From Erinaceus europaeus (taxonomy: Eukaryota; Chordata; Mammalia; Eulipotyphla; Erinaceidae): 64,000 nt of DNA. Shown one piece after another: positions 1-12,484 of the stretch. The notes under the pieces are model-generated. The model did not search any database, had not been told where the DNA came from, and was given only the letters and a program-made list of their open reading frames with translations. The position numbers and the translations under genes are program-made. Every line of letters begins with the position of its first letter. Positions within the stretch are counted from its first letter, which is position 1. The stretch is taken from the NCBI RefSeq assembly GCF_950295315.1, contig NC_080176.1, positions 37,034,189 to 37,098,188 of the forward strand, written 5' to 3'.

Positions 1-90
1 AACACACACAAGGTTGCAAGTTTGATCCCTAGCACCATATATACCAGAGCTGAGTAGTGTTCTGGTTTCTCAATCTCCTTCCACAGTTTC
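1..90 (+). repeat. tRNA-derived SINE, type D, partial
   Basis: Resembles the B-box and 3' part of type D (TTTGATCCCTAGCACC, then CCAGAGCTGAGTAGTGTTCTGG); the head is cut off by the window edge. Confidence 0.7.
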
Positions 91-197
91 CTATTTATTA
101 TTATTATCATCATCTGTACCTGCAAGTTTATGTGCACCCATTAGTGCCTAGTTCCCCATGAACAAGGGCAGTCTGTTCAGATCCCACAAGTAACTTA

Positions 198-734
<537 letters not shown>

Positions 735-895
735 ACAGAAGGTAAGAAACAGAGGGGGAGAGAGGAGACACTGATGCATCTCGAGAAGCCTCCCCTCAGC
801 AAGGTGGTCCCACTGGTAACTGGGGGCTCAATCTGAGTCCTCACACATGGTGATGTGTGTACTCTAGTGGATGAACTACCTCCTAACCCCAAACC
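735..895 (-). repeat. SINE type B, old
   Basis: Reversed and diverged type B copy: a GGGGGAGAGAGGAGACAC body, then a degenerate B box and head. Confidence 0.6.
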
Positions 896-1184
896 CATCC
901 ATTTTCCACTTTTCTGCATAAACGTCATGCTTTTCAATTTGTATCATGAGACTATTTCACTTTAGTACGGCTTCCTTATTCTTTTCTAACATCATTTAAC
1001 TCACCCTCCAGCTGGTGAATATTTTTGCAATCTTTTTATTGTAAGATTACAAATAATAACTTGATATTTCAATGTATAAGATACATATTTGATCCACTGA
1101 ATCAAAGTCATATGTACTTCAGTTTTTACAATATTCTTCCAAATTTCCCTCCAAAGAGGTTATTTTTCCCTTTTACTCAATAAA

Positions 1185-1340
1185 CTACTAAAAAATTTTA
1201 TTAGTGATTTAATAATGACAAGACTCTAAGATAACAGGTGTTCCATACAGCTCCCACCACCAGAGTTCAGTGTCCCATCCCCTCCACTGGAAACCTCCCT
1301 ATTTTTTATCCTTCTGGGAGTATGGACCCAAATTCTTTAT
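1185..1340 (-). repeat. LINE 3'-end fragment
   Basis: Shares the pattern TTTTATTAGTGATTTAATA ... CCCACCACCAGAGTTC with fragments at 43,450 and 49,985, then a Rep-X-like CTTCTGGGAGTATGGACCC segment. Confidence 0.55.
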
Positions 1341-1461
1341 CTTCCCTGTGTAGACAACCTCACCAATGTGTCCTGAAGTATTACCCATTCAATAAACTGT
1401 TTTTGGAGAACTACTTCTGTGCCAGATAGGCATTATTTAGGCACAGAGGATACATCAAAGA

Positions 1462-1520
1462 ACAAAAGAGATAAGCTGGCCAGGTGGTGGCGCACCTGGT
1501 TGAGCACAAAAGAGATAAGC
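1462..1520 (+). repeat. 29-bp SINE head with perfect 15-bp flanking repeats
   Basis: ACAAAAGAGATAAGC occurs at 1,462-1,476 and again at 1,506-1,520. Between them lie 29 bases that equal the first bases of SINE type B (GGTGGTGGCGCACCTGGTTGAG). The tail and body are absent. Confidence 0.85.
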
Positions 1521-1990
1521 ACCCCCCCCACCCTGTCTTGGAATTTACATCCCAGTAACTAATGTACATTCCACCCACAATGTATTTCCCCGTACTTTTA
1601 CCCACACAGGATTTAGCTGAAATTACAGATGTTTGTTAGTCTGTTAGGTAGAAAGACTGAAATGAAATGCACGTCACTGGTCAAAGTATTAAAAGCCATG
1701 TGTACTTCTTCTTTTGTCAGCATGATCTGGCTTTACCCACTTCGCCTCTGAGTTACCAACCTTTCCCCTTCTATCACACTAACACTTTATATAGCAAGGA
1801 CATATTATGTTATATACTGCCTCTTCCCTCTGGTTTGTTTCTTTTCTAGGAAATTAGTGATTTTATGATGCTTGTTTTCCAGTCCGGAGTAAAAACTATT
1901 CTCATGAAGCCAAAGTCGTCTCTGTTTGCTTTGGTGGCTTTTGGGTTTTGCAAAGAAATTTCCTTTACATTTAATAATTATCCTTGTGAC
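1521..1990. other. Intron 10, unique sequence
   Basis: No recognisable repeat or coding signal; ordinary intron DNA. Confidence 0.5.

Positions 1991-1991
<1 letters not shown>

Positions 1992-2022
<31 letters not shown>
1992..2022 (+). repeat. (TG)n microsatellite
   Basis: About 15 perfect TG units. Confidence 0.95.
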
Positions 2023-2024
<2 letters not shown>

Positions 2025-2054
2025 ATCCTTAGGGGCTTCACTGTTTCAGGTGAA

Positions 2055-2215
2055 CGTCTTTCCTGATAGAAACAGAGAAGGAAGGCAGGGAGAGACGCCA
2101 CAACGTTGAAACTCCCCAAGAACTGTGGGGGTCAGGGCCTCAATCTGGGGTCAAACCAAGTCCAAGCTGTGTCACATACACGGCAAAGCAGGCACCTTTC
2201 CAGGTGAGCATTTTT
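2055..2215 (-). repeat. Old tRNA-derived SINE
   Basis: Reversed, weakly preserved SINE body (AGGCAGGGAGAGACGCC) and head ending CAAAGCAGGCACCTTTCCAG; type uncertain. Confidence 0.5.
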
Positions 2216-2317
2216 GCTGATCCTAAAACTTATTTAAATATAGCCACACAGGCTCTTCTGTGTTTTCTAATTCTTTAATAGTTCTCTTCTTACAGTTCTT
2301 TCTCTTTTGTTGTTCTT

Positions 2318-2622
2318 CTGCCTCCAGCATTATCGCTGGGGATTGGTGCCTGTGCTACAAACCCACTGCTCCTGGAGGCCATTTTCTCCATTTTGTTGCT
2401 CTTTTTGTTATTGTTGCCATTACTGTTGTAGGACAAAGAGAAATCGAGAGAGGAGGGGAAGACAGAAAGAGGGAGAGAAAGACACCTGCAGACCTGCTTC
2501 ACCACCTGTGAAGTGAACCCCCTGCAGGTGGGGCGCCAGGAACTGGAATCAGGATCTTTATGCCAGTCCTTGTGCTTTGTGCCACATGCACTTAACCTGC
2601 TGTGCCACGCCTCTCCCCCCCC
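2318..2622 (-). repeat. SINE type A' (with 3' module)
   Basis: Reversed full copy: 3' module (TGCCTCCAGCATTATCGCTGG), GTT-rich tail, AGAGAGGAGGGGAAGACAG body, CTGCAGGTGGGG, B box and head. Confidence 0.9.
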
Positions 2623-2969
2623 CACTCCCTTCTGACATTTCCACCTTCTATCTGTATGGAATTTACTGTGGTAGATGATTAGAGATCTAGCTTTATTTTG
2701 ATGGTGTGGATAGCTTGTTACTGACAAAGCATTTAATTATATCACATAGAGTGCAATTTAAACACAGATCACAGCTTCACCTTTCCCACAGTGAGTAAGG
2801 ACATCTGCTTGGCTTCTTCCTTAGGTTGGAGAAAAACCTGTTGAACTGCCTCTAATGAGCAGTTTAGATGTCAAAGTCATCACATGAATCATTCTTTATC
2901 CCACTGTAACCAGTATAGTCTGTTTCAAGGTGCTACCAGAGCCAGAAAAAAGCAAACCTCTCACCATAA

Positions 2970-3235
2970 AAAAGGGCCTGGGCAGAAGTTGAAAAGCAAG
3001 ATCAGGAGATAAAACACAAGTAGAACCTGAACTGGAGTTGGCGTATTGCACCAAAGTAAAAGACTCTGGGGTGGATGGGTGGGGGGGAGAATCCGGGTCC
3101 AAAAAGGATGACAGAGGACCTAATGGGGGTTGTATTGTTATATGGAAAACTGGGAAATGTTATGCATGTACAAACTATTGTATTTACTGTGGACAGAATG
3201 TAAAACATTAATTCCCTAATAAAGAAATTAAAAAA
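2970..3235 (+). mobile_element. L1 3' end, 5'-truncated
   Basis: Matches the 3' untranslated region of the L1 at 43,839 (TTGCACCAAAGTAAAAGACTC, GGGAAATGTTATGCATGTAC) and ends in AATAAAG plus A-rich tail. Confidence 0.85.
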
Positions 3236-3237
3236 GG

Positions 3238-3514
3238 GGGCGGGTTGCACGGTGGCACAGCGGGTTAAGCACACATAGTACCAAGCACAAGGACCTGCAC
3301 AAGGATCCTGCCCCTGGCTCCCCACCTGGGGGCGGGGGATGCTTCAGGGAGGTGAAGCAGGTCTGCAGGTGTCTATCTTTCTCTCTCCCTCTCTCAAGTA
3401 CCCAATGGTCCTATCCAATGGGGAGAAAACATGGCCTGCCAAGAGCAGTGGATCTGTAATGCCAGCACCAAGCCCCAGGCATGACCCTGTAGGCAAAAAA
3501 AAAAAAAAAAAAAA
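3238..3514 (+). repeat. SINE type A'
   Basis: Full copy with tRNA head, 3' module and an A-tail of over 20 bases. It directly follows an L1 tail. Confidence 0.85.
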
Positions 3515-3534
3515 AGTGGCTGAATTTCAAACAA

Positions 3535-3655
3535 TTTGTTTTCAGAGTGAGAGAGATATCAGAGTGTCTCTCTGGCTACATGTAGTGCTGAGGATTGAAC
3601 TTGGGAGTTCAGGTTTACAAATCATGAGCTGTATCCACTGAGCTACCTTTCTAGG
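3535..3655 (-). repeat. Old tRNA-derived SINE, C/D-like
   Basis: Reversed head and B box (GGATTGAACTTGGGAGTTC, then ATCCACTGAGCTACC). Confidence 0.6.
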
Positions 3656-4409
3656 AACAAAAGTGACTGAAACAATTCTAATCACTTTATCGAGGAAATG
3701 TTTATTTACAGGGTTATCCTAGTCACAGTGGTATATTTCTGTATCTTGCCAAGATGGGTGTCAGCATACTTCACCCTTCACCACTGTAGGACACTGTACT
3801 TCCAACCCCCACTACTTGCCCCTTCCCAACTCCAAGTCCTTTGAGCTGCTACCAGAGACGATAGTCCACTGGTTGAAGGAAACGTCTAGGACAGCTGTCT
3901 CAGCATGCCAGGCTTGCGCTTGCCTTAGGCTTGTGCAACCCATGACCCATTTTCTCTGCATGGCCAGTCAAGATCTCTAACGCTTCAAACATTGGTAGGT
4001 TTCAACAGAGCCAATGCTCCAGATGCCAAAGTGCATGGCCACAGCCAATTCGATATCTGATATGAATGAGGGAGCATGTAATTTGCTAATCACCACAGCC
4101 ATAGATCTGCTGTGATTCTTTTAGGAATACTACTGAGGAGAGTTATGTTTTGTTCCCAGTATTCACCCACCTCCTGGCTTGCTTCACTCGACATGTCCTT
4201 CCAGTTCTATCTATGTTGTAGCAAAGGAGGAGGTGTCATTTTTTAACAGCTGAGTAGTACTCCATTGTGTACATATACCAAAACTTCCTTAACCATCCTT
4301 AAACACTTGGATTGTCTCCCAATTTTGGCTATTACATGAGCACAGGAATGCACACATTTCCTGGGCTAAGTGTTTTTGAATTGCTTGATCATACAGTAGC
4401 TCCATCTTT

Positions 4410-4697
4410 ATTTATTTATTTATTTTTGTATTTATTTTTTTATTTTCACTTTTGTTGCCCTTGTTGTTTAACATTGTTGTGGTTATTGATGTCGTTGTTG
4501 TTGGATAAGACAGAGAGAAATGGAGAGAGGAGGGGAAGACAGAGAGGGGGAGAGAAAGACACCTGCAGACCTACTTCACTGCTTGTGAAGTGACACCCCT
4601 GCAGGTGGGGAGTCAGCGGCTTCAACTGGTATCCTCACGCAGGTCCTTGCGCTTTGCGCCACGTGCACTTAACTCGCTGCTCCACCACCCAACTCCC
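4410..4697 (-). repeat. SINE type A
   Basis: Reversed full copy with TTTATT tail, GTTGTTGTTGGATAAGACAG, body and head, inserted in the ancient L1. Confidence 0.9.
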
Positions 4698-4699
4698 AT

Positions 4700-4828
4700 T
4701 TATTTATTTTTATACTAGAACACTTGATCACCTCTGGCTTACAGTGGTGCGGGGGATTGAACCTGGGACTTTGAAGCCTCAGGCACGAGAATCTTTTTGC
4801 ATAGCATTATGCTATTTACCTTCACCTC
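4700..4828 (-). repeat. SINE type D
   Basis: Reversed: CTCTGGCTTACAGTGGTGCG, GATTGAACCTGGGAC, ending TTGCATAGCATTATGC. Confidence 0.8.
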
Positions 4829-4949
4829 ATTTTAAATCTTTTCATGAATCTCTAGACTGTTTTCCACAAGGACTAGGCCAATTTATATTCCCATAGTGTA
4901 AAAGGGTTAATTTTCCTCCACATCCTTGCCAGCACTTGTTTCTGTCCTT

Positions 4950-5052
4950 TTTGCTCAGCTCTTGCTTATGGTGGTGTAGGGGACTGAACCTGGGACTTGG
5001 AAGGCTTAGGCATGAGAGTCTTTTTGCATAACCATTATGCTTTCTACCCCCA
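4950..5052 (-). repeat. SINE type D
   Basis: Reversed: CTTGCTTATGGTGGTGTAGG, GACTGAACCTGGGAC, TTGCATAACCATTATGC; lies inside the ancient L1. Confidence 0.8.
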
Positions 5053-6319
5053 TCCTGCTTCTGCCCTTTTCGATGAAAGATATTCTTAGAGGTATGAAAT
5101 GGTCTCTCATGGTCTTGATTTGCATTTCTCTAATAATTAATGACTGAACATTTTTTCAAATGCCTGTTGGCCATCTGCATCTCTTTGGTGAAAAGTCATT
5201 TCCTATCTTTGACTGTTGGGAGTACTACACCTAAGTAAAAAAAAAAAAAAAACAAACTCTGAGTGGAGGGTGAGAGTAGACCCCCTTCTCCCTTTTTTAA
5301 ATCAAGTTGTTTGATTTTTGGATGCTGAGCTTGTTTTTCGTTATTAACTTTCTGTCTGATGAATGGTATGTAAATATCTTATCTCATTCTGTATGGTGTC
5401 TTTTTGTTTTGGTGATGGTTCCTTTTGCCGTGTAGTTTTTCAATTTCATGTCATCTCATAGGTTTATTTCTTGTTTTTATTTTCCATGCTGTTGGACTCA
5501 AGTCTTTCAAAATACATTTCCAAAGTAGACATCATGCAGTATTCTGCTGATGTTTTCTTTCATTATTTTATGGTTCTTAGGTCTTGAATCCATTTTAAGC
5601 TGACTTTTGTGCACAGTGACATGTGGTGGATCTGTTTCATTCTTCTTCATGGAGCTACCCAGTTTTCCCAACATTATGTACTAAAAGGCTCTACTTTCTA
5701 TGCTTAGTGTTCTGGGCCCCTCTGTCATAAATTAACTGTCTATATGTGTTAGGGCTTATTTCCGAGATCTCAATTCTATTCTATTGCTTTGTGTGTCTAT
5801 TTTTGTTTAATACCACACATTTTTGATGACTATAGCCCTATATTATAGTTGGAGGCTAGGAAATGTGTTGTTTCCATGCTTATTTTTTTTTCTCAGGACT
5901 GCTCTGGTAATTCTTAAATCTTTTATATTTCCATATAAACTTCTATAGTATTTGCTTATTATTATTTTTAAAGCTCCTTGGGATTTTGACAGGGATTGCT
6001 CTGACTCTGCATATTGTTTTGGGTAAGACAGTCATCTTAATGATGCCTATTCTTCCAATGCACAAGTGAAGATTATCTTCACATTTTCTTGTTTTTTGTT
6101 TAAATTTCCTTTCCTAGCAACTCACAGTTTTCTCTGTACAGCCTTACACCTTCTTTGTTAGGTAACTAATTCTTTTGGATGTTACTGCAAATGGGAGTGC
6201 TTTATTGTTTTTTCCCTTCTAGTTTGCTACTTGCATAGAGGAATGCTACCAATTTTTGTATATTAGTTTTATAGGCTAACATATTACCTAGTTTCCCTTT
6301 TACATTATTTTACTTATCT

Positions 6320-6500
6320 GGATAGAGACAAAGAGAAACTGGGAGGGAAGGGGAGAGAGGGAGACAGAAAAAGAGAGACACCTGCAGCACTACTTCACCA
6401 CTTGGAAAGCTTCCCCTCAGTATGTGGGGACTGGGAGCTTGAGCCAAAGTTCTTGTGCATGGTAACATGGAATCTCTACCAGATGTGCCCCTGCCTAGCT
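6320..6500 (-). repeat. SINE type B, old
   Basis: Reversed: GGGAGACAGAAAAAGAGAG, ACACCTGCAGCACTACTTCACC, then a decayed head. Confidence 0.7.
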
Positions 6501-6737
6501 TTTGCCTAATGTTTAAAAAAAATTAATATTTATTTCCTTTTGTTGCCTTTGTTATTTTTTTAAATTGTTGTTGTTACCGATATCGTTGTTGCTGGATACG
6601 ACAGAGAGAAATGGAGAGAGATGGGGAAGACAGAGAGGGGGAGAGAAAGATAGATACCTGCAGACCTGCTTCACTGTCTGTGAAGTGACTCCCCTGCATG
6701 TGGGGAACTGGGAGCTCGAACTGGGATACTTATGCCG

Positions 6738-7339
6738 TGTTGGAGAATGGGTCCACTGTTGTGGAAAGTCCAGGTCATTGTTTCCATGAGATCTGAGCGA
6801 GTTGACCCCCAATCTCCCTTCAGGTCAAGAGAAGGGCTGGTTACCCCGTCTCTGGAATTTATGACGGCTGGATCCCCAGACTTGGGCGTCTTTCTACACA
6901 CGCCACCTCTCTCCCTTTCCTTCTTTGATTAAAAGCCATGGATTACTGTGTTAACTTTAAAACCCCAGCAAACACCGCTGAGCTTTTCCTCTCTCCTGCT
7001 GCCCTAAAGTACCTGCAATTTACCTCCAGAAAAATGTACATTGTAAAGCTTATGATCAAACAGTCTGTTGGTAAAAATGTAACTATTGATTGTTGCTCTA
7101 TGTTTGGGTTAATGGATACCCCAAACCTTCACCCCAAGTTATGGCCTATATCTACCTGCTTTTTCTTTCAATAAATAAATTGTCCTCTGAGGCTTTTCTC
7201 AGAGCTGACTGTCCTGTCTCTCTGCGCACTTTGCCCTCGGCATGCTGAACTACCCCGGACCCCTGGGGGGCCATTTTGACCTCTGTCTCCCAACAGCTGG
7301 GGAGACAGGCGGACCCAGTGAGGCATGAGCCTGCCTGCA
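6738..7339 (+). mobile_element. Solo LTR, 602 bp, with 6-bp target duplication
   Basis: An endogenous-retrovirus LTR beginning TGTTGGAG and ending CCTGCA, flanked by ATGCCG at 6,732-6,737 and 7,340-7,345. GATTAAAAG near 6,927 may be the TATA-like signal and AATAAATAAA near 7,171 the polyadenylation signal, so it reads on the plus strand, opposite to NPC1. The six-base duplication fits a class II (betaretrovirus-like) integrase; that class call is inference. A related copy lies at 32,329. Confidence 0.85.
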
Positions 7340-7391
7340 ATGCCGGTCCTTGCACTTTGTGCCACCTATGCTTAACCTGTTGCGCTACCGC

Positions 7392-7857
7392 TGTTGGGGA
7401 ATTGTGCAGATGTGGCCGAACACTGACAGGGCCCACAAACCACTATATTTCCATGCAAGTATTATTTATAGATATCCAACACGTTATCCCCTCAGGGTAT
7501 TGCTAATTCAGTTAAAACCATTGCAACAGTTGCTAAAGACGCTTCTACCTTCCCAACATGCCTTTTGCCTCTCTCCACCCCCTTTCCTAGCCAATCCCAT
7601 CCCAACTTGCCACTTCTGGAATCCTCCCATAAAAGCCTCTATTTCCGCTTTCACTCTCTTTGCGCTTTTATTTTCCGAGACCTGACCTGGAGAAGAGCTG
7701 GTGGGCATAGTAGGAGGCGGCCATTTTGCTAGCTCCATGGGGCCTGAACTGTTGTGCTCACACCCAGTTCTGGGGTGTCCGCGTGAATAAAGATTTGTGT
7801 TCCCGCTCTGCCACAAGTTCCTGGTCTCTTCTTTCTCCCCCGAGATGCAACCTGACA
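7392..7857 (+). mobile_element. Solo LTR, 466 bp, with 6-bp target duplication
   Basis: A different LTR family, TGTTGGGG to CCTGACA, flanked by TACCGC (7,386-7,391) and TACCAC (7,858-7,863, one mismatch). CATAAAAGCC near 7,628 is the TATA-like box and GAATAAAG near 7,785 the polyadenylation signal. It shares CAGTTGCTAA and CTTCTACCTTCCC blocks with the LTR at 59,260. Confidence 0.85.
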
Positions 7858-7897
7858 TACCACCTGACTCCCTTTTTTTTAATTAAAAAAATTTTTT

Positions 7898-8213
7898 TTG
7901 CCTCCAAGTTTATTGCTGGGGCTCGGTGCCTGCACCATGAATCCATTGCTCCTGGAGGCCATTTTTCCCCTTTGTTGCCCCCCTTCTTTTATTGTTGTTG
8001 TGGTTATTACTGTTGTCATAGCTGTCGTCGTTGTTGGATAGGACGGACAGAAATCAAGAGAGGAGGGGAAGACAGAGAGGGGGAGAGAAAGACAGACACT
8101 TGCAGACCTGCTTCACCACCTGCAGGTGGGGGGCCAGGGGCTCAGAATCGGGATCCTTATGCCAGTCCTTTGCACCATGTGCGCTTAACCCACTGCAGTA
8201 CCTCCCACCCCCC
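7898..8213 (-). repeat. SINE type A'
   Basis: Reversed full copy with 3' module (TTGCCTCCAAGTTTATTGCTGG) and the usual body; the type A head is shortened. Confidence 0.88.
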
Positions 8214-8763
8214 TTAATGATTTTTAATAGCTTTCTACTGGGCTCTTTTGAATTTTCTATGTATCCCATTATGTCATCTGCAAATAGTGATGATTTTACT
8301 TCACTTCTACTTTTGATTCCTTTTTCTTGACTAACTGCTATTGTTAGAACATCCAAGATTATGTTGTACAGTAACGAATGGTGATTATGGGTGGCCTTGT
8401 TCTGCTGCTGATCTAAGAGGAAAAGCTTTTACACTGAGTATAATACTGGCTGTGGGTCTGCTGTATATAGCCTTTATTAAAATGCGGAACATTACTTCAA
8501 TTCCCATCTTTTAAAAGTTTTGATATAAAAGGATGTTGAATCTTGTTGAAAGCTTTTTCTGCATTGATTGAGATAAACGCAATTATTTTTCCTATTTCTG
8601 ACACTGACTTAAATGTGTTGAAACACCCTTGTATCCTCGGGATAGATACCTTTTGGTCATGATGTACAATATTTTTAATGTAGTGGTGAATCCAGTTTAT
8701 TAATCTTTTGTTCAGAGTCTTAGCATCTATTCTCCTCAGAAATATTAGCCTGGAGTGAGTTTC

Positions 8764-8812
8764 CTTCCTTCCTCCTTCCCTTCCTTCTTTCTCCTTTCCC
8801 TTATCAGTAGAT
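8764..8812 (+). repeat. (TTCC)n low-complexity tract
   Basis: Imperfect CCTT/TTCC repeats. Confidence 0.85.
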
Positions 8813-8879
8813 TTAGTATCTGAATTCTTACCTAACTGGATTAGAGGGGAAAATCTAACTACTTTGTTTCTTTTCTTTT

Positions 8880-8925
8880 TTTTAAATTTATTTATTGGGG
8901 AATTAATATTTTACATTCTAAAATC
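8880..8925 (-). mobile_element. L1 3' tip only
   Basis: About 45 bases matching the very end of the local L1 (TTTATTGGGGAATTAATATTT), a severely truncated insertion. Confidence 0.6.
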
Positions 8926-9274
8926 TACCTACTTTGTTTCTTGCCTCCATCTCTACATGTTATATCTTTTACCATTTCAAATGTTAAGCTAGTGGTGCTC
9001 TGTATCAGCTTCAAGGAGCCTATAAACTCTTAAATCAGAACAACATCTGTGCATGCATGTAATTTGATTATACTTAAGTAAATGTCCTTAACTGTCCAAG
9101 TATGACTGACAGAGGCTAACACTATCTACCTCTTTTAAATACAGAATAAAACCCAACCCAGAGGAAATAATACATTTGCAGCTGAACTGACAGAAATTAT
9201 TAAAGTTGTTCAATTTATTAAATCTTTCTTCATAACTACTACTTCACTGTTAATGATGAACTGACAGCATTTCA

Positions 9275-10009
<735 letters not shown>

Positions 10010-10138
10010 TTGCCTGGGAGGTGGCACAGTAGATAAAGCATTGGACTCTCAAGTATGAGGTCCCAAACTCAATACTTGAATCACATGTGCCAAAGTGATA
10101 CTCTGGTTCTCTCTTCCTTTCATTATTAATGAATAATT
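10010..10138 (+). repeat. SINE type C
   Basis: tRNA-like head GGGAGGTGGCACAGTAGATAA, GCATTGGACTCTCAAG, B-box relic, then GTGATACTCTGGTTCTCTC. Confidence 0.8.
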
Positions 10139-10140
10139 CT

Positions 10141-10444
10141 TGGGAGCCGGGTGGTGGTGCAGTGGGTTGAGTGCACATGGCACGAAGTGCAAGGACCAAC
10201 ATAAGGATCCCAGATTAAGTGCCCGGCTCCCCACCTGTGGAGGGGGGGTGTTACTTCACAAGCGGTGAAACAGGTCTGCAGGTGTCTATCTTTCTCTTTG
10301 TCTTGTCCAACAATAATAACGAGGGAAACAACAAGGGCAACAAAAATGGGAAAAATGGCTTCCAGGAGCAGTGGATTTGTAGTGCAGGCACAGAGCACCA
10401 GCAAAGACCCTGGAGGCATAAATAAATAAATAAATAAATAAATG
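10141..10444 (+). repeat. SINE type A'
   Basis: Full copy: head GGGAGCCGGGTGGTGGTGCA, body, 3' module (CTTCCAGGAGCAGTGGATTTG ... CCTGGAGGC) and an (AAAT)n tail. Confidence 0.92.
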
Positions 10445-12020
10445 AGGAATTCTTAATAATAAACCAAGCAAAAATAAAACAAAAGATGACTCATGTGGCA
10501 AAGTGGAAGACCTGTACATTAGGATGAGGGGGGCTATGGGAAGACCCTCAGTCTTATGCAATGGCCCACACAAGGGATGTTCAGGAACAGAGAAGAGAGA
10601 TACAACCAATGAAGGGAAAAGGAGCTATTGTAGGAAAGATCATAAACCAGAACTCTTCTGGCCACTTAGGGAGGTCTCAGCATAGTCAAGCCATATTTTT
10701 CACAGTCAGTGGCTGACAGCATCAGACTCTGGAGGTCAGTTAATTGCTAGAGGCAAAAAAGCCCACAGAGCTGCAGCCAGAAGGTAAGTGCAGGGCTCTG
10801 CCCCCACAGAGAGCTCATCCAGAGGTTCAAGAAGAATTATATGGCTATAGAGCCTCACGTCTGAGCAACTGGTAGGTGCTGATGGCATTGTATGACACGG
10901 GATGCAGTGAAAGCAGTGTTCAGTGTTTGGCTGGGATGCATTGGATCGACCTTCCCGTGGTGCATCCCGTGAGTACCCATTCATTGGGGAAACTGACGAT
11001 CCTTCCTAGCCGACTGAATCCACATGGATCCCAGTCACTTTCAAAGCCAGCAACAAGCAGCTCAACCTGACGCTGTTGACTGGCTACGGAAGAAGGGCAA
11101 ACGCTAGAAGAAGAAAGTGTTTGGCTCTTTGCTGACTAGGTCTCTCTTTTCTGTAAGGACTTCCAGAGGAAAAAGCCCTGTGAAAGTTGGAGGATGAAGC
11201 AAGGGATGAGGAGGTGCAAAGGTGTGGCTGTAATCATACACAAAACAGACCCCTGCCCTACAGAAACTAAGGCCACTCTCGCTTCTTCTTCTCAAGTGAC
11301 TTCTCCCTTGGTCTTGGTTTCTGCTGACAGCAGAGTTTCTGTGCGTATCTGAATCAGTCCTCACTTGGGAAAATATGATTCTGATTTATCTCCCCACTAC
11401 CCAAAATTTGTTGTCTTTAAGTCTGTAAAACAAAACAAAGTAAACAGCTTTTTCTAAACAGAAAAGGTAGATCAGATTTTTTTGCTTGTTTTTTTTTCTT
11501 AATTGTCCAAATAACTATTCTGTACCCTAACTTTATACAGAAAGCTGCTTTAGGGTAAATAGTCATTCATTACCACCTTATAGGTGGAGTTTATGATTTT
11601 CGAGGTGACTGCCTTGAAATACAGTAAACACAGAACCACCACCTACACAGTAATTCCAGTAATAAAAACAGAACTTTAAGTCACCAAATTGAAGCAGACG
11701 TCAGGGTAAGTGGCTTCTGCAATGTTGAGCAATGCACCCAGTGGTGCCCTTCCCCCGTCTCTGTCCACACCACTGCAGTTGGCCTGGCTGAACAACTTTC
11801 TTGTTACTGGTCTTGCCAGGCTGAAGGTAGGGTATTCAGGGAGAGAAGGCCTAGACTGTGCAAACTGCTCTAATGGCTACAGGGACAAGTCACAGGCACA
11901 GCTGACTCATTCAACGTATGCTGTGCCTTCACAGGGTAGCAATTTAGCATAATCCCAGCTAAACTGCACACAAATGCTGCCCCCACTTTGGGGAGGAGGG
12001 CACTGCACATTTTTTTTAAA
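10445..12020. other. Intron 9, unique sequence
   Basis: About 1.6 kb with no repeat I recognise. The open frames here are short and without known domains, so I do not call a gene. GC content around 10,800-11,300 is somewhat higher than nearby. Confidence 0.5.
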
Positions 12021-12034
12021 TGTACACCTATTTT

Positions 12035-12345
12035 ATTTATTTATTTACTTAATTTACTGCCTCCAGGGTTACTGCTGGGGGTTGGTGACAGCACTATGAA
12101 TCCATTACTCTTGGTGGCCATTTTTTTTTTCCATTGCATAGGACTGAGAGAAATTGAGAGGGGAGGGGAAGACAGAGGGAGAGAAAGACACCTGCAGACC
12201 TGCTTCACCGCTTTTGAGACCACCACCCTCCACCCCCACCCCCGCCGCAGGTGGAGAACTGGGGCTTGAACTGGGTTCCTTGAGTGGGTCTTTGCGCTTT
12301 GTGCTACCTGTACTTGAACCGGTGCGCCCCCACCGCACCTCCCCA
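12035..12345 (-). repeat. SINE type A'
   Basis: Reversed copy with 3' module and a C-rich insertion (CCACCCTCCACCCCCACCCC) in the body. Confidence 0.88.
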
Positions 12346-12475
12346 TTTATTTATTTAATTTCTATTTATAAAAAGAAAACACTGATAAAAACCATAGGAT
12401 AAGAAGGTACAACTCCACACAATTCCCACTGCCAGAACTCCAAATTCCCGTCCCCTCCCCTGATAGCTTTCAGGC
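12346..12475 (-). repeat. Rep-X retroposon, 3' end
   Basis: Reversed: TATAAAAAG, ACCATAGGATAAGAAGG, TACAACTCCACACAATTCCC, as in the longer copies at 28,795, 43,598 and 62,510. Confidence 0.8.
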
Positions 12476-12484
12476 AATGCACAT

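Larger units (their letters stand above)
6515..7873 (-). repeat. SINE type A split into three by two solo LTRs
   Basis: The SINE pieces are 6,515-6,737, 7,340-7,391 and 7,858-7,873. Removing the two LTRs and one copy of each 6-bp duplication restores a normal reversed type A copy. Confidence 0.88.
3690..8760 (-). mobile_element. Ancient L1, broken by later insertions
   Basis: L1 sequence in the NPC1 orientation: the 3' region with GCTGAGTAGTACTCCATTGTGTA near 4,245, then ORF2 up to the reverse transcriptase part near 8,215-8,760 (relics of the FADD and motif A neighbourhoods). It is too decayed for open frames. SINEs and two solo LTRs split it. Confidence 0.8.
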
